Positions 54,104 through 63,139 are shown, numbered from the stretch's first letter. The stretch is DNA of 64,000 nucleotides from Comamonas sp. BIGb0124 (GCF_003752175.1 NZ_RJVF01000011.1:186001-250000); one strand, 5' to 3'. Notes: generated by a model not told the origin, from the letters alone. A program made the numbers and translations.

Positions 54104-55399
54104 ATGTCCCACCGACCCTTTCCGACAGATCCGTCTGCCGTCGCCGGCGCCTCGCTGCCGCTGCAGCGCCGATCCCTGCTCAAGGGCACTGCCGGCGTAC
54201 TGGCTGCAGGCCTGTTCCCGGCCGTGCACGCGCAGGAGAAGGTGGTGTTGCGTTACCTCGGAACCGCAGTCAATCAGGACAAGGCCATTGCCGAGAAGTT
54301 CGAAGCCGATACCGGCATCAAGCTGCAATACGTGGCCGTGACCACCGACGACGTCACCAAGCGGGCCGTCACGGCCCCCAACAGCTTCGACCTCATCGAC
54401 ACCGAGTACTTCTCGCTGCGCAACATCGTGCCCACCGGCAACCTCAAGGGCATCGATGCCAACCGCGTGAAGAACGCCGGCAAGATCACCTCGCTGTTCA
54501 CCACCGGCATGGTCGGCGGCAAGGCCGTGGGCGACCAGGGCACCGCGCCCAAGAAAGTGATCTACCTCGAAGGCGAGAAAAGCAAGACGTTCGCCAAATC
54601 GCCGACGCAGTGGATGTCGCTGATCCCGACCACCTACAACGCCGATACGCTGGGCATCCGGCCCGATCTGATCAAGCGCCCGATCGCCTCGTGGGCCGAA
54701 CTGCTCAACCCCGAATTCAAGGGCAAGGCCGCCATCCTCAACATCCCGTCGATCGGCATCATGGATGCCGCCATGGTGGTCGAGGCCCAGGGCCTGCACA
54801 CCTACGCGGACAAGGGCAACATGACCCGGGCCGAGATCGACCTGACCATCAAGACGCTGATCGAAGCCAAGCGGGCCGGACAGTTCCGGGCCCTGTGGAA
54901 AGATTTCAACGAGTCGGTCAACCTCATGGCTTCGGGCGAAGTGGTGATCCAGTCGATGTGGAGCCCTGCCGTGACGGCCGTGCGCAGCAAGAACATCGAC
55001 TGTGTGTTCCAGCCCCTCAAGGAGGGCTATCGCGCCTGGGCTTCGGGTTTTGGCCTGCCCACGTCGCTGACCGGCAAAAAGCTCGATGCGGCCTACGAGT
55101 TCATCAACTGGTTTCTCGACGGCTGGGCGGGTGCGTACCTCAACCGCCAGGGCTACTACAGCGCCGTGCTGGAAACCGCCCGCACGCAGATGGAAGCCTA
55201 TGAATGGGCCTACTGGATGGAAGGCAAACCCGCTGCCCAGGACATCAAGAGCCCGCAAGGCGTGGTGATCGCAAAGGCCGGCAGCGTGCGCGACGGCGGC
55301 AGCTACGAACAGCGCATGGGCGGCATCGCCTGCTGGAACTCGGTGATGGACGAGAACAACTACATGGTCCAGAAATGGAACCAGTTCGTGGCGGCCTGA
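54104..55399 (+). CDS. Extracellular solute-binding protein (PotD-like), Tat signal
   Basis: Periplasmic binding protein of 431 residues that delivers substrate to the importer. Twin-arginine signal QRRSLLKGTAGVLAAGLFPA (about 21-40) with cleavage near VHA-QEK; Tat export suggests folding before export. The mature protein is a bilobal family-1 binding protein (VVLRYLGTAVNQDKAIAEKF, ASGFGLPTSLTGKKLDAAYE, INWFLDGWAGAYLNRQGYYS). It resembles spermidine/putrescine binders, but the substrate is unproven. ATG at 54104 has AGGAG 9 bp upstream. Second gene of the operon. Confidence 0.9.
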   Translation: MSHRPFPTDPSAVAGASLPLQRRSLLKGTAGVLAAGLFPAVHAQEKVVLRYLGTAVNQDKAIAEKFEADTGIKLQYVAVTTDDVTKRAVTAPNSFDLIDTEYFSLRNIVPTGNLKGIDANRVKNAGKITSLFTTGMVGGKAVGDQGTAPKKVIYLEGEKSKTFAKSPTQWMSLIPTTYNADTLGIRPDLIKRPIASWAELLNPEFKGKAAILNIPSIGIMDAAMVVEAQGLHTYADKGNMTRAEIDLTIKTLIEAKRAGQFRALWKDFNESVNLMASGEVVIQSMWSPAVTAVRSKNIDCVFQPLKEGYRAWASGFGLPTSLTGKKLDAAYEFINWFLDGWAGAYLNRQGYYSAVLETARTQMEAYEWAYWMEGKPAAQDIKSPQGVVIAKAGSVRDGGSYEQRMGGIACWNSVMDENNYMVQKWNQFVAA

Positions 55400-55541
55400 G
55401 CGGCCACGCGAACACCTAAAGACCCCAGGCCGAAGGCTGCGCACGATGGATGCCGTGGAATCCGCCGGTGGCGCCTTCGATTTTGCCGACCGGCCCGGGC
55501 CCGAGGCGCAAACGGCGTACATCGCCAAAGGTGATTCAACG

Positions 55542-56447
55542 ATGGCATCCCATCGCACGCAAGCCGCATCGGAACGACCCGGGCGGGGCCTGGCTGCCTG
55601 GTGGCAGGCGCTGCCCCTGAGCGCGGTTTTTATCGTGTTTTTCGTGATTCCTCTGGCCCTGGTGCTCATGGTGAGCTTCTGGCACTACGACCAGTACCAG
55701 TTGATACCCGGTTTCACGTTTGAAAACTATTTGTCTGTTTTCGAGGGTTGCGGAAATACAGGGGATTGGTGCGTCACGCTGAGAACGTATGCGTCGACGG
55801 TCAAGTTCAGTTTTCTGGTTTGGCTGATAACGTTGGTTGTAGGATTTTCAGTCGCGTACTTCCTGGCTTTCCATGTTCGTTCGGTCGGCATGCAGACGCT
55901 GCTTTTTGTTCTGTGCACGGTTCCGTTCTGGACATCCAATGTGATCCGGATGATCTCCTGGGTTCCCCTGCTCGGGCGCAACGGGCTGGTCAATCAGGGG
56001 TTGCAGGCCGTCGGCGTGGTCGACGAGCCCGTGGAGTGGCTTCTGTTCTCGGATTTTTCCGTGGTTCTGGCGTTTGTCCATCTCTACACGATGTTCATGA
56101 TCGTCCCCATCTTCAACAGCATGATGCGCATCGACCGGGGCCTGCTCGAGGCCGCCAGCGATCTGGGTGCATCGGGCTGGAAGACGCTGTGGAACGTGAT
56201 CGTTCCGCTTTCGCGGACCGGCATCATCATCGGTTCGATCTTTGTGGTCACCATCGTGATGGGCGACTTCGTGACCATCGGTGTCATGGGGGGACAGCAG
56301 ATCGCTTCGGTGGGCAAGATCATCCAGGTCCAGACCTCTTATCTGCAGTTTCCCCTGGCCGCGGCCAATGCGGTGATTCTGCTGGCGGTGGTTCTTCTCA
56401 TCATCTGGTCGCTGACACGGCTGGTCGACATACGCAAGGAGTTGTGA
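55542..56447 (+). CDS. ABC importer permease 1 (PotB-like)
   Basis: Inner-membrane permease of 301 residues with about six helices and the EAA loop EAASDLGASGWKTLWNVIVP that docks the ATPase. The start MASHRTQ at 55542 has AAGG about 10 bp upstream; an upstream in-frame ATG at 55446, also with AAGG, would add 32 residues and is possible. The segment 55700-55870 is AT-richer than its neighbours. Its stop overlaps the next gene (TGATG). Confidence 0.9.
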   Translation: MASHRTQAASERPGRGLAAWWQALPLSAVFIVFFVIPLALVLMVSFWHYDQYQLIPGFTFENYLSVFEGCGNTGDWCVTLRTYASTVKFSFLVWLITLVVGFSVAYFLAFHVRSVGMQTLLFVLCTVPFWTSNVIRMISWVPLLGRNGLVNQGLQAVGVVDEPVEWLLFSDFSVVLAFVHLYTMFMIVPIFNSMMRIDRGLLEAASDLGASGWKTLWNVIVPLSRTGIIIGSIFVVTIVMGDFVTIGVMGGQQIASVGKIIQVQTSYLQFPLAAANAVILLAVVLLIIWSLTRLVDIRKEL

Positions 56448-57361
56448 TGGCGGGACATGCGACAGGCCACAAAACCGGCCACGATCGACGTTCACCGGGA
56501 TTCTGGTTGCTGGCCGGTTTCTTTTCGCTGTTCGTTCTGTTCATGTACGGGCCGATGCTGGTGATCTTTACCCTGAGTTTTCAGGGGCCCGAGGGCGGAT
56601 TGACCTTTCCGATGCGGGGTTTCTCGCTGCATTGGTACCAGGAGCTGGCCAAGGGGCTGGGCGTGGTGGACATCGCCGCCGCGCTGCGCCGATCGCTCAC
56701 GCTGGGCATTGCGGTGATGCTGGCGACAGTGCTGCTGTCAGTGCTGGCCGGCCTGGCCTTTCGCAAGCGGCTGGTGGGCGCAAGCGTGCTGTTCTTTGTG
56801 GTCGTCGCCAGCCTCATCATGCCGTCCATCATCGTGTCGCTGGGCATCGGGCTCGAGTTCCGGCTGCTCGACGGCATCATCCAATGGGGTCTGGGCAGGC
56901 TCGGAGCGGAAGAAACGCTGGCCAACTACGGTACGGCGATGGGGCTCTACACATCCGCCCTGGGGGCCCATCTCACCTGGACCCTCCCCTTCGGACTTCT
57001 CATCATGTTTGCGGTGTTCAACCGCTTCAATCCAGCCTACGAAGAGGCCGCACGCGATCTGGGTGCGACGCCCTGGCAGGGCTTCCGGCATGTGGTTCTG
57101 CCGCTGATCGCGCCTTCGGTGATCGGTGTCGGCATGTTTGGCTTCACATTGTCTTGGGACGAGATCGCACGGACCTCGCAAGCCATCGGCGATGTGAACA
57201 CGCTGCCGCTCGAACTGCAGGGGCTGACCAGTACGGTCACCACGCCTTCCATCTATGCACTGGGGACGGTCACCACCCTGGTTTCTTTCCTGGTGATGGC
57301 GCTCACGCTGCTGCTGGTGCTGATCCTCAAGCGCCGCTCTGCCAGACGGACGCCGGCTTGA
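56447..57361 (+). CDS. ABC importer permease 2 (PotC-like)
   Basis: Second membrane component, 304 residues, six or seven helices, with the EAA loop EEAARDLGATPWQGFRHVVL at about 205-224. The ATG at 56447 overlaps the stop of permease 1 (TGATG) with AAGGAG just upstream, so translation is coupled. The long periplasmic part after the first helix (SFQGPEGGLTFPMRGFSLHW) is common in PotC-like proteins. Confidence 0.9.
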   Translation: MAGHATGHKTGHDRRSPGFWLLAGFFSLFVLFMYGPMLVIFTLSFQGPEGGLTFPMRGFSLHWYQELAKGLGVVDIAAALRRSLTLGIAVMLATVLLSVLAGLAFRKRLVGASVLFFVVVASLIMPSIIVSLGIGLEFRLLDGIIQWGLGRLGAEETLANYGTAMGLYTSALGAHLTWTLPFGLLIMFAVFNRFNPAYEEAARDLGATPWQGFRHVVLPLIAPSVIGVGMFGFTLSWDEIARTSQAIGDVNTLPLELQGLTSTVTTPSIYALGTVTTLVSFLVMALTLLLVLILKRRSARRTPA

Positions 57362-57450
57362 GACGGACTGGAGACTGTGCAGCCCCTGCCCTGCCCTACC
57401 CGTTGCCGAACGGATCTTTCGGGTTTTTCACTGAACTGCATGCGATTCCC

Positions 57451-58233
57451 ATGACCTGGCTTGTCATCAATCCCAACACGTCGGTCGATGTGACGGATCG
57501 GCTGGTTGCCCGCATCCGCCGCGTCGCGCATGGCAATGTCGAACTGCGTGCGGAAACCGCGCGCTTCGGCGCACCCTATATCGCCAGCGAATCCAGCTAT
57601 GCGGTGGCCGGCCATGCCGTTCTCGATGCCTGGCAGAACCAAGGCCGCATTCACGAGTCGCTTGCGGTAGACCCATATGAAGACGGACTTGTGCCTGCAG
57701 GAACGCCGTTGAAAGGCATTCTGGTCGGTTGTTTCGGCGACCCGGGATGTGCGGCACTTCAGGAAATATCGGGCATTCCGGTGGCCGGGCTTGCCGAAGC
57801 TTCTTTCGAGGAATCCTGTGTTTTCGGACATTTTGTCATCGTGACGGGCGGCGTGCTTTGGAAACCCATGCTGAAGAAGCTGGCCGCTTCACTGGGCTAC
57901 GGAAAGCGTTTGCTCGACGTGCATGTGCTGGATCAGACCGGCGACGAACTGGCCGCCCATCCGCTTCAGGCCAGCGACCGGCTGCGGCAGGCTTGCGTCG
58001 AAGCGATCGCTGCCACCGGGGCCGATGCGGTGATTCTGGGCGGCGCCGGTCTGACCGGACTGGCCGATGCGTGGTCGTCTTCGTTGCGTGTTCCGGTGAT
58101 CGACAGCGTGGACGCCGGTGTTCGCATGCTGGCGCAACGCATCGTGCGTTTCGAGGCCGAGGGCGGTGTGCCCTCCCCTTTGGCTCCGCATCCGAAACTT
58201 CTGGCCTGGCCCGAGGGGCGATCGCATGCCTGA
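57451..58233 (+). CDS. Aspartate/glutamate/hydantoin racemase-family protein
   Basis: 260-residue cytoplasmic protein of the Asp/Glu racemase superfamily: WLVINPNTSVDVTDRL at the start, first catalytic Cys in ILVGCFGDPGC, and DAVILGGAGLTGLADAW where the second catalytic Cys of hydantoin/allantoin racemases is expected (ILGCAG) but is Gly here. With one Cys, two-base racemisation is unlikely; a decarboxylase- or isomerase-type reaction, as in arylmalonate decarboxylase, is possible. It follows the permeases by 89 bp and overlaps the GntR gene by 8 bp, so it probably acts on the imported compound. ATG at 57451 is the only fitting start. Confidence 0.82.
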   Translation: MTWLVINPNTSVDVTDRLVARIRRVAHGNVELRAETARFGAPYIASESSYAVAGHAVLDAWQNQGRIHESLAVDPYEDGLVPAGTPLKGILVGCFGDPGCAALQEISGIPVAGLAEASFEESCVFGHFVIVTGGVLWKPMLKKLAASLGYGKRLLDVHVLDQTGDELAAHPLQASDRLRQACVEAIAATGADAVILGGAGLTGLADAWSSSLRVPVIDSVDAGVRMLAQRIVRFEAEGGVPSPLAPHPKLLAWPEGRSHA

Positions 58234-58975
58234 CGTCACGGCATACGGACCGGGCTCGGCAGAGCCGTCGTTCGAGGCAGAGACGCTGCCGTTACGTGCC
58301 GTGAGCGACGACGAGATCTACAGGCGATTCGTCGATGCCTTGCTCGATCACCGGCTGGCACCCGGCACCAAATTGATCGAGGATCAACTGGCGCAGGCAT
58401 TCGGTGTTTCGCGGACCCGTATCCGGCCGGTCCTGGCACGGTTGGCAGGCGAGCAACTCGTGACGTTGACGCCCAATCGCGGCGCCCGTGTGGCAAGGCC
58501 GGATGCCGCCGAGGCTCGCGAGGTTTTCGAGGCCCGCCGCCTGATCGAGTCCCGCCTGCTGGAGCTGTTCATGGAGAAATCGCCAACGCGCTGCCTGGCG
58601 GATCTGACGGCCTGCATCGATGCAGAAGAAGCGGCACGCGAACGTGGCGACCGGCAATCGGCCATCCGGCTGTCGGGTGATTTCCATTTGTCGATCGCCC
58701 GTGCGACCGGGCACGAAACCCTGGCGCGCATCCTGTCGGCGCTGGTGTCGCGAACCTCTCTGGTGCTGATGGCGTGGGGCCCTCCGCAACACGTTCCGGC
58801 CGCGGGCTGCGGCTGCCATGCCCACCGCGCCTTGCTGGATGCGATGCGGCTTGGGGCGCGTGCACAGGCCTTGAATCTCATGCGGGAGCACCTTGACGAG
58901 ATCGAGGGCTCCCTGCATTTCTGCGATGTTTCCGAGAAGCCCGTTCGCCTGCGGGAGCTCTTTCGGCCGCGCTGA
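58226..58975 (+). CDS. GntR-family regulator with FCD domain
   Basis: 249-residue repressor-type protein. N-terminal winged helix-turn-helix (about 28-92: LIEDQLAQAFGVSRTRIRPV, then LVTLTPNRGARVARP) and an all-helical FCD ligand domain with the metal-site pattern DFHLSIARATGHETL, CHAHRALLDAM and REHLDEIEG. FCD regulators sense organic acids or amino acid derivatives. It overlaps the racemase-family gene by 8 bp, has GAGGGG upstream of the ATG, and should control the importer operon of which it is the last gene. Confidence 0.9.
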   Translation: MPDVTAYGPGSAEPSFEAETLPLRAVSDDEIYRRFVDALLDHRLAPGTKLIEDQLAQAFGVSRTRIRPVLARLAGEQLVTLTPNRGARVARPDAAEAREVFEARRLIESRLLELFMEKSPTRCLADLTACIDAEEAARERGDRQSAIRLSGDFHLSIARATGHETLARILSALVSRTSLVLMAWGPPQHVPAAGCGCHAHRALLDAMRLGARAQALNLMREHLDEIEGSLHFCDVSEKPVRLRELFRPR

Positions 58976-59155
58976 CGAGCCTTGAAAATCCCCTGCAGCC
59001 GGCAAAAAATGATAGTCCTGCAGTCCTACATCGAACCGGCTGCGGCCAATTGCAAAATCCATCCAACGGCCCTGCCCGTGGCGGTGATGGTCTATCCAGC
59101 CTGTCTGCAATGGTTTGCGTGCGGAGCCGAATCCAACAACCCGTAGGAGAAACTC

Positions 59156-59794
59156 ATGCGAAAAATCATACTGGCCTCGGCAGCGGCCGCCTTCATCATG
59201 ACCGGCTGCGCCAACATGGATGATTCCACACGAACCAAAGCCACCGGCACCGGCATCGGTGCGGTCGCGGGTGCCGCTGTAGGCGGCCTCATCGGCGGCG
59301 GACGCGGTGCGGCCATCGGTGCCGGCATCGGCGGTGCGGGTGGCTACATCTGGTCGAGCCGCATGGAAAACCAGAAACGCCAGATGGAACAGGCAACGGC
59401 CGGCACCGGCGTGACGGTGAGCCAGACGCAGGACAACCAGCTCAAGCTCGACATTCCCAGCGATGTCTCGTTCGACGTCAACCGCGCCAACGTCAAGTCC
59501 AACTTCGCGCCCATCCTGGACCGCTTTGCTTCGGGCCTGGTCGCCAACCCGAACACCACGGTGCGCATCATCGGCCACACCGATGCCAGCGGCACCGACG
59601 CCATCAACAACCCGCTGTCCATGGAGCGTGCCGCCAGCACCCGCGATTATCTGGTGGCACGGGGCGTGCCGATCAGCCGCATCGCCATCGACGGCGTGGG
59701 TTCGCGGCAGCCCGTGGCCAGCAACGACACTGCAGCAGGCCGCGCACAGAATCGCCGCGTCGAGATCTACACCGGCGAAAGCGCGCCCAGCTGA
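59156..59794 (+). CDS. OmpA-family lipoprotein with glycine zipper (YiaD-like)
   Basis: 212-residue outer-membrane lipoprotein. Signal with lipobox IMTGC (Cys18), a glycine-zipper segment (GIGAVAGAAVGGLIGGGRGA, about 32-51), and a C-terminal OmpA domain (about 98-210) that binds peptidoglycan: SFDVNRANVK, IIGHTDASGTD and RAQNRRVEIY. YiaD-type proteins tether the outer membrane to the wall. ATG at 59156 has TAGGAGA 7 bp upstream. Followed by a strong terminator. Confidence 0.93.
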   Translation: MRKIILASAAAAFIMTGCANMDDSTRTKATGTGIGAVAGAAVGGLIGGGRGAAIGAGIGGAGGYIWSSRMENQKRQMEQATAGTGVTVSQTQDNQLKLDIPSDVSFDVNRANVKSNFAPILDRFASGLVANPNTTVRIIGHTDASGTDAINNPLSMERAASTRDYLVARGVPISRIAIDGVGSRQPVASNDTAAGRAQNRRVEIYTGESAPS

Positions 59795-59847
59795 TGGTCG
59801 ACGACCCTCGCGCGGCTCGCGCTGCGCAAGGGGTTCGGATCGGCACA

Positions 59848-59877
59848 CAGGCCTCCTAGCGAGGCCTGTTTCTTTTT
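59848..59877. terminator. Factor-independent terminator after ompA-type gene
   Basis: CAGGCCTC-CTAGC-GAGGCCTG then TTTCTTTTT: perfect 8-bp stem, 5-nt loop, T-rich tail on the plus strand. It abuts the stop of the convergent MFS gene. Confidence 0.9.
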
Positions 59878-61136
59878 CAGGCTGCGGTTTGCTGCGGCCG
59901 GATACGGCCCAGGAGGGCCAGCGCCACGGCGACGGCGGCCAGGGGCACCAGCGAGGCGAGATTGATCCAGAACCAGCCTTGCGTGGTCACCAGCGCGCCT
60001 GCGGTGAAGGCGGACAGTGCCGTGGCCGAGAAGACACAGAAGTTCAGGGCGCCTTGTGCCTTGTCTTTTTCTTCGGGCCGGTAGGCCTGCAGAGCCAGCG
60101 TGGTGCCGCCGGTGAACAGGAAGTTCCAGCCGACGCCCAAGGCAAACAATGCCATGAGGAAATGGTGCAGCTCCACGCCGTTGAGCGCGATGACGACGCA
60201 GGCCACGTTGAGCCCCAGGCCGCAGGCCATGATGGCGCGCACACCGAACCGGCGGATGAGGTGACCCGTGAAGAATCCGGGTGCAAACATGCCGATCACA
60301 TGCCATTCCAGGACCAGTGCCGTGCTGTCGAAAGTGAAACCGCAGGTCTGCATGGCGAGTGGGGTCGCCGACATCAGCAGGTTCATGATGCCGAAACCCA
60401 AAGCACTGCCCATCGCGGCGACCACAAAGACGGGCTGCCGCACGATCTCGGACAGCGGCCGTCCACTGTCCTGGCGATTGGCGGCCCCTGTTTCAGGGAA
60501 ACGGATGGCACTGACGACGGCCAGCGAGAGCAAGGCCAGCACGGCCAGGGCCAGGTAGGCACCGAGGAAGGGATAGCTGCCCAGCGAACGGGTGGCCAAT
60601 GCCAGATTGGGGCCTGCGACGGCACCGAGCAGGCCGCCGGCCAGCACCAGCGAAATCGCTTTTTCCTTGTAGCTGGGCACAGCCAGCTCGGCTGCGGCAA
60701 AACGGTAGAGGCCTGCATTGGCGCTGTAGTAACCGGCCACCAGCGTGGCCGTGCACAGCAGCCAGAAGTGCTGCCAGGCCACGGCCAGCGCGCACAGCAG
60801 GCAAGACAGCACGGCCACCAGCAGGCCGCTCTGGAACGCCCCCCGGCGACCGAAGCGCCGCTGCGAGCGTGCCACCAGGCCGGTGGACAGCGCACCGCCC
60901 AGCACGTAGGCCATGACGGGCAGGGTGGCCATCCAGCCCAGCGGGGCCAGGCTGAAACCGACCAGGCCGTTGATGGCGATGAAAGTCACGTTGTTGGTCA
61001 TGAACAGGCCCTGGGCCAGGGTCAGCAGCCACAGGTTGCGGTTCATGCCCGGTGCAGGCGCCGAAGGGGGCGCCGAGCGCGCGGTGGAGGGGAACATGGC
61101 AGGTCCAGACGGTGCAGCGAAGATGTCGCGCATCAT
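59877..61136 (-). CDS. MFS transporter
   Basis: Inner-membrane major facilitator of 419 residues with about twelve helices, loop signature SQRRFGRRGAFQSGLLVAVL between helices 2 and 3, and a central loop near residues 210-230 (ETGAANRQDSGRPLSEIV). Substrate unknown; the sequence resembles uncharacterised efflux permeases. Starts at adjacent ATGs at 61136 and 61133 (AAGG 3 or 6 bp upstream) or at Met31 (MNRNLWLLTLAQG, 61046), just before the first helix; the N-terminal 30 residues are Pro/Ala-rich. Confidence 0.87.
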   Translation of the reverse strand: MMRDIFAAPSGPAMFPSTARSAPPSAPAPGMNRNLWLLTLAQGLFMTNNVTFIAINGLVGFSLAPLGWMATLPVMAYVLGGALSTGLVARSQRRFGRRGAFQSGLLVAVLSCLLCALAVAWQHFWLLCTATLVAGYYSANAGLYRFAAAELAVPSYKEKAISLVLAGGLLGAVAGPNLALATRSLGSYPFLGAYLALAVLALLSLAVVSAIRFPETGAANRQDSGRPLSEIVRQPVFVVAAMGSALGFGIMNLLMSATPLAMQTCGFTFDSTALVLEWHVIGMFAPGFFTGHLIRRFGVRAIMACGLGLNVACVVIALNGVELHHFLMALFALGVGWNFLFTGGTTLALQAYRPEEKDKAQGALNFCVFSATALSAFTAGALVTTQGWFWINLASLVPLAAVAVALALLGRIRPQQTAA

Positions 61137-61195
61137 GCACCTTGACCCCGTGACAAGGTCAAGGCCCTGTCATGTCCAGGGGCTCGCGGCTGTGT

Positions 61196-61621
61196 TCAGG
61201 TCTTGAGGAAGTTGCCGAACAGCCCGAGCAGTTCACCGGCCGGATTGGCACCGGCGGCGGGAATGCTGCCGTTGGGCGTCAGTCGGTCGACGGCGACGGG
61301 CAGGAACTGGCTGAGCTGCGGCAGCAGGTGCGGCACATCGATGCCCATGCGACCCGCGATCGACTGCACGAGCTCGCTGCCGAGAACCTGCTGGAGCTGC
61401 TCGCCGGTAATCGGCAGATTGGCGGCCTGCTGGCTGATCCACGATTCGATGATGGGGCTCAGACCGGCCCGCTGAAATTTGGCGATCAAGCCCTGAAGGC
61501 CACCGATTTCGCCATTGTTCGACAGCAGATCGATGAGCACGGGCAGCAGTCCGCTGTCGGCGGTCGCGCTTCGGCCGATGGCAGCAGTGCCGACGCTGAG
61601 CACGGAGTCAAGCAGACCCAT
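61196..61621 (-). CDS. YidB family protein (DUF937-like)
   Basis: 141-residue protein: MGLLDSVLSVGTAAIGRSA, GLQGLIAKFQRAGLSPIIES, WISQQAANLPITGEQLQQVL and LLPQLSQFLPVAVDRLTPNG, the YidB pattern. Function is unknown; small soluble helical proteins of this family are widespread. ATG at 61621 has GGGAG 7 bp upstream. It lies between the MFS gene and rsmE on the same strand, with independent-looking gaps of 59 and 132 bp. Confidence 0.9.
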   Translation of the reverse strand: MGLLDSVLSVGTAAIGRSATADSGLLPVLIDLLSNNGEIGGLQGLIAKFQRAGLSPIIESWISQQAANLPITGEQLQQVLGSELVQSIAGRMGIDVPHLLPQLSQFLPVAVDRLTPNGSIPAAGANPAGELLGLFGNFLKT

Positions 61622-61753
61622 GGTTTTCTCCCGAAAAACCGGACATCTTAGAACGAGTTGGACGGCTTGCGTAGAGGGGTTGCCGAAGGGGTGTTGCGCA
61701 CACGCAAACGGCTGGCCGGGCGACGGCCGTGCCCGGAGCCGGGGCAGCGGCGA

Positions 61754-62482
61754 TCAGCCAGCCAGGCCGAGCGCGGCCAGGACGGCCAGCGGTGCGGTTT
61801 CGGCACGCAGGACCCGGCTGCCGAGGCTCACGGGCAGGAAGCCCTGAGCGAGCAGCAGCCCTTCCTCGTTTGCACTCAGGCCACCCTCGGGTCCGTTGAC
61901 CAGCACGACCGGCGTGGCGGCATCCGAGGGGCTGGACCAGGGCCGGCTGCCTTCGGCCAGCGACAGCACGCAGCGCTGCCCATCGGGCCAGGCCTTCTGG
62001 GCTGCAAAACGTGCCAGATCGAGGGGCGCATGGATGAGCGGCACACGATTGCGGCCACATTGTTCGCAGGCCGCCACGGCAATGGCCTGCCAGTGGGCCT
62101 GCTTTTTGTCGGCGCGTTCGCCCTTGAGGCGCAGCACGCTGCGTTCGGTCATGAGCGGCCAGATGCTGGTCACGCCCAGCTCGGTGGCTTTTTCGACCAG
62201 CCAGTCCATGCGGTCGTTGGCGGGCATGCCGACGGCCAGGTGGACGGCCCGGCCGATCTCGCGTTCGGTCGGCGTGTGGGTGTCGATGCGGACGGCGACG
62301 TCGCTGCGGCCCATTCGGGTCACGGTGGCGGTGTACTCGCCGCCTTCGCCGTTGAACAGCGTGAGGCTGTCACCGGGCTGCATGCGCAGCACCTGCACAT
62401 GGCGCGCGGCGCCTGCAGGCAAGTCGACATCGGTGCCCGGCAGCAGCGCCGCAGCAGGCAAGGGGCAGTGAAAACGGGGCAT
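61754..62482 (-). CDS. rsmE: 16S rRNA (uracil-1498-N3)-methyltransferase RsmE
   Basis: SPOUT-class methyltransferase of 242 residues. N-terminal PUA-like part (MPRFHCPLPAAALLPGTDVD, HVQVLRMQPGDSLTLFNGEG) and the knotted catalytic domain with EKATELGVTSIWPLMTERSV, AACEQCGRN, VNGPEGGLSANEEGLL and LGSRVLRAETAPLAVLAAL. All SAM-knot motifs are present. MPRFH at 62482 is the family start; the longer frame is not homologous. Confidence 0.95.
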   Translation of the reverse strand: MPRFHCPLPAAALLPGTDVDLPAGAARHVQVLRMQPGDSLTLFNGEGGEYTATVTRMGRSDVAVRIDTHTPTEREIGRAVHLAVGMPANDRMDWLVEKATELGVTSIWPLMTERSVLRLKGERADKKQAHWQAIAVAACEQCGRNRVPLIHAPLDLARFAAQKAWPDGQRCVLSLAEGSRPWSSPSDAATPVVLVNGPEGGLSANEEGLLLAQGFLPVSLGSRVLRAETAPLAVLAALGLAG

Positions 62483-62715
62483 GTGGCAAGTATCGCGCAA
62501 GCGGACGGGCCTGCGCACCAAGGCGTGCAGCGCGGGTCAGAGCATGTCGTCGCGTTTTGGAGTCATCTTTTTTAGTAGCATGAAGTTCATGAAAAGACGT
62601 GTCTAATCGATGGAAATGACGGTTGGAAAACAAAAGCGAGAACCTCAAATGCCACGACTTGTGGCCTAATGGCGGGTTTTCCTTCCACCAGAGTTGAATT
62701 CCCACAGGAGCTGAC
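62483..62715. promoter_or_regulatory. Divergent region rsmE / small basic protein
   Basis: 233 bp, AT-rich around 62565-62690. Holds the promoter of the small plus-strand gene, which has AGGAG 6 bp before its ATG. No further motif. Confidence 0.4.
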
Positions 62716-62886
62716 ATGGGCAACAAGATCGTTACCGAAGCGGATCGCAAGCGCACCCCCGCACCCACCCCTCTGCCTGGCTTCGTGCTGCCCACCGCGG
62801 GTCGCGGCCAGCGTTCGAGCCTCGAGCGCGGCAGCCACACGCGCAGCAAGAAGAACCCTGGCAAGCGCACCCACAAGGGCGGTTGA
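62716..62886 (+). CDS. Small basic protein (56 residues), unknown function
   Basis: ATG at 62716 with AGGAG 6 bp upstream, stop at 62884-62886. The product MGNKIVTEADRKRTPAPT... is strongly basic, with a GFVLPTAGRGQ core and a Lys/Arg/Ser/Gly C-terminus (SKKNPGKRTHKGG). The good ribosome site, AT-rich leader and own terminator argue that it is a real gene. It resembles short ribosome- or nucleic-acid-binding tails, but I recognise no family. No signal peptide or membrane segment. Confidence 0.7.
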   Translation: MGNKIVTEADRKRTPAPTPLPGFVLPTAGRGQRSSLERGSHTRSKKNPGKRTHKGG

Positions 62887-62932
62887 TCCGCGTGTCTCGG
62901 TCCTGTCCTTCATCGACAGGCCCTGCACAGAA

Positions 62933-62966
62933 AGCCAGTTGGAGCAATCCGGCTGGCTCTTTTTTT
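62933..62966 (+). terminator. Factor-independent terminator after the small basic gene
   Basis: AGCCAGTTGGA-GCAA-TCCGGCTGGCT then CTTTTTTT: 11-bp stem with two G-U pairs, a GNRA tetraloop and a run of seven T. Confidence 0.92.
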
Positions 62967-63139
62967 GTCCAAGGTGGGGGTCGATGCGGCAGCCGGTGAA
63001 CCAAGCGCCGCCGGCAAGGTCCACCGGAGCAGGCGTGCCCTGCCATCAGCTTGAATTAAGCTTGACCCGGCACGATGTGTGAACCCTGGCCCCAAGACCG
63101 CTCGAGGCCCGACGACGACCCGCCATAAAGGACAGAACC

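Noticed and set aside
55700-55870. AT-rich segment in permease 1 as horizontally acquired DNA
   Set aside because: The segment is part of a normal permease frame and reads through hydrophobic helices, whose codons are often T-rich.
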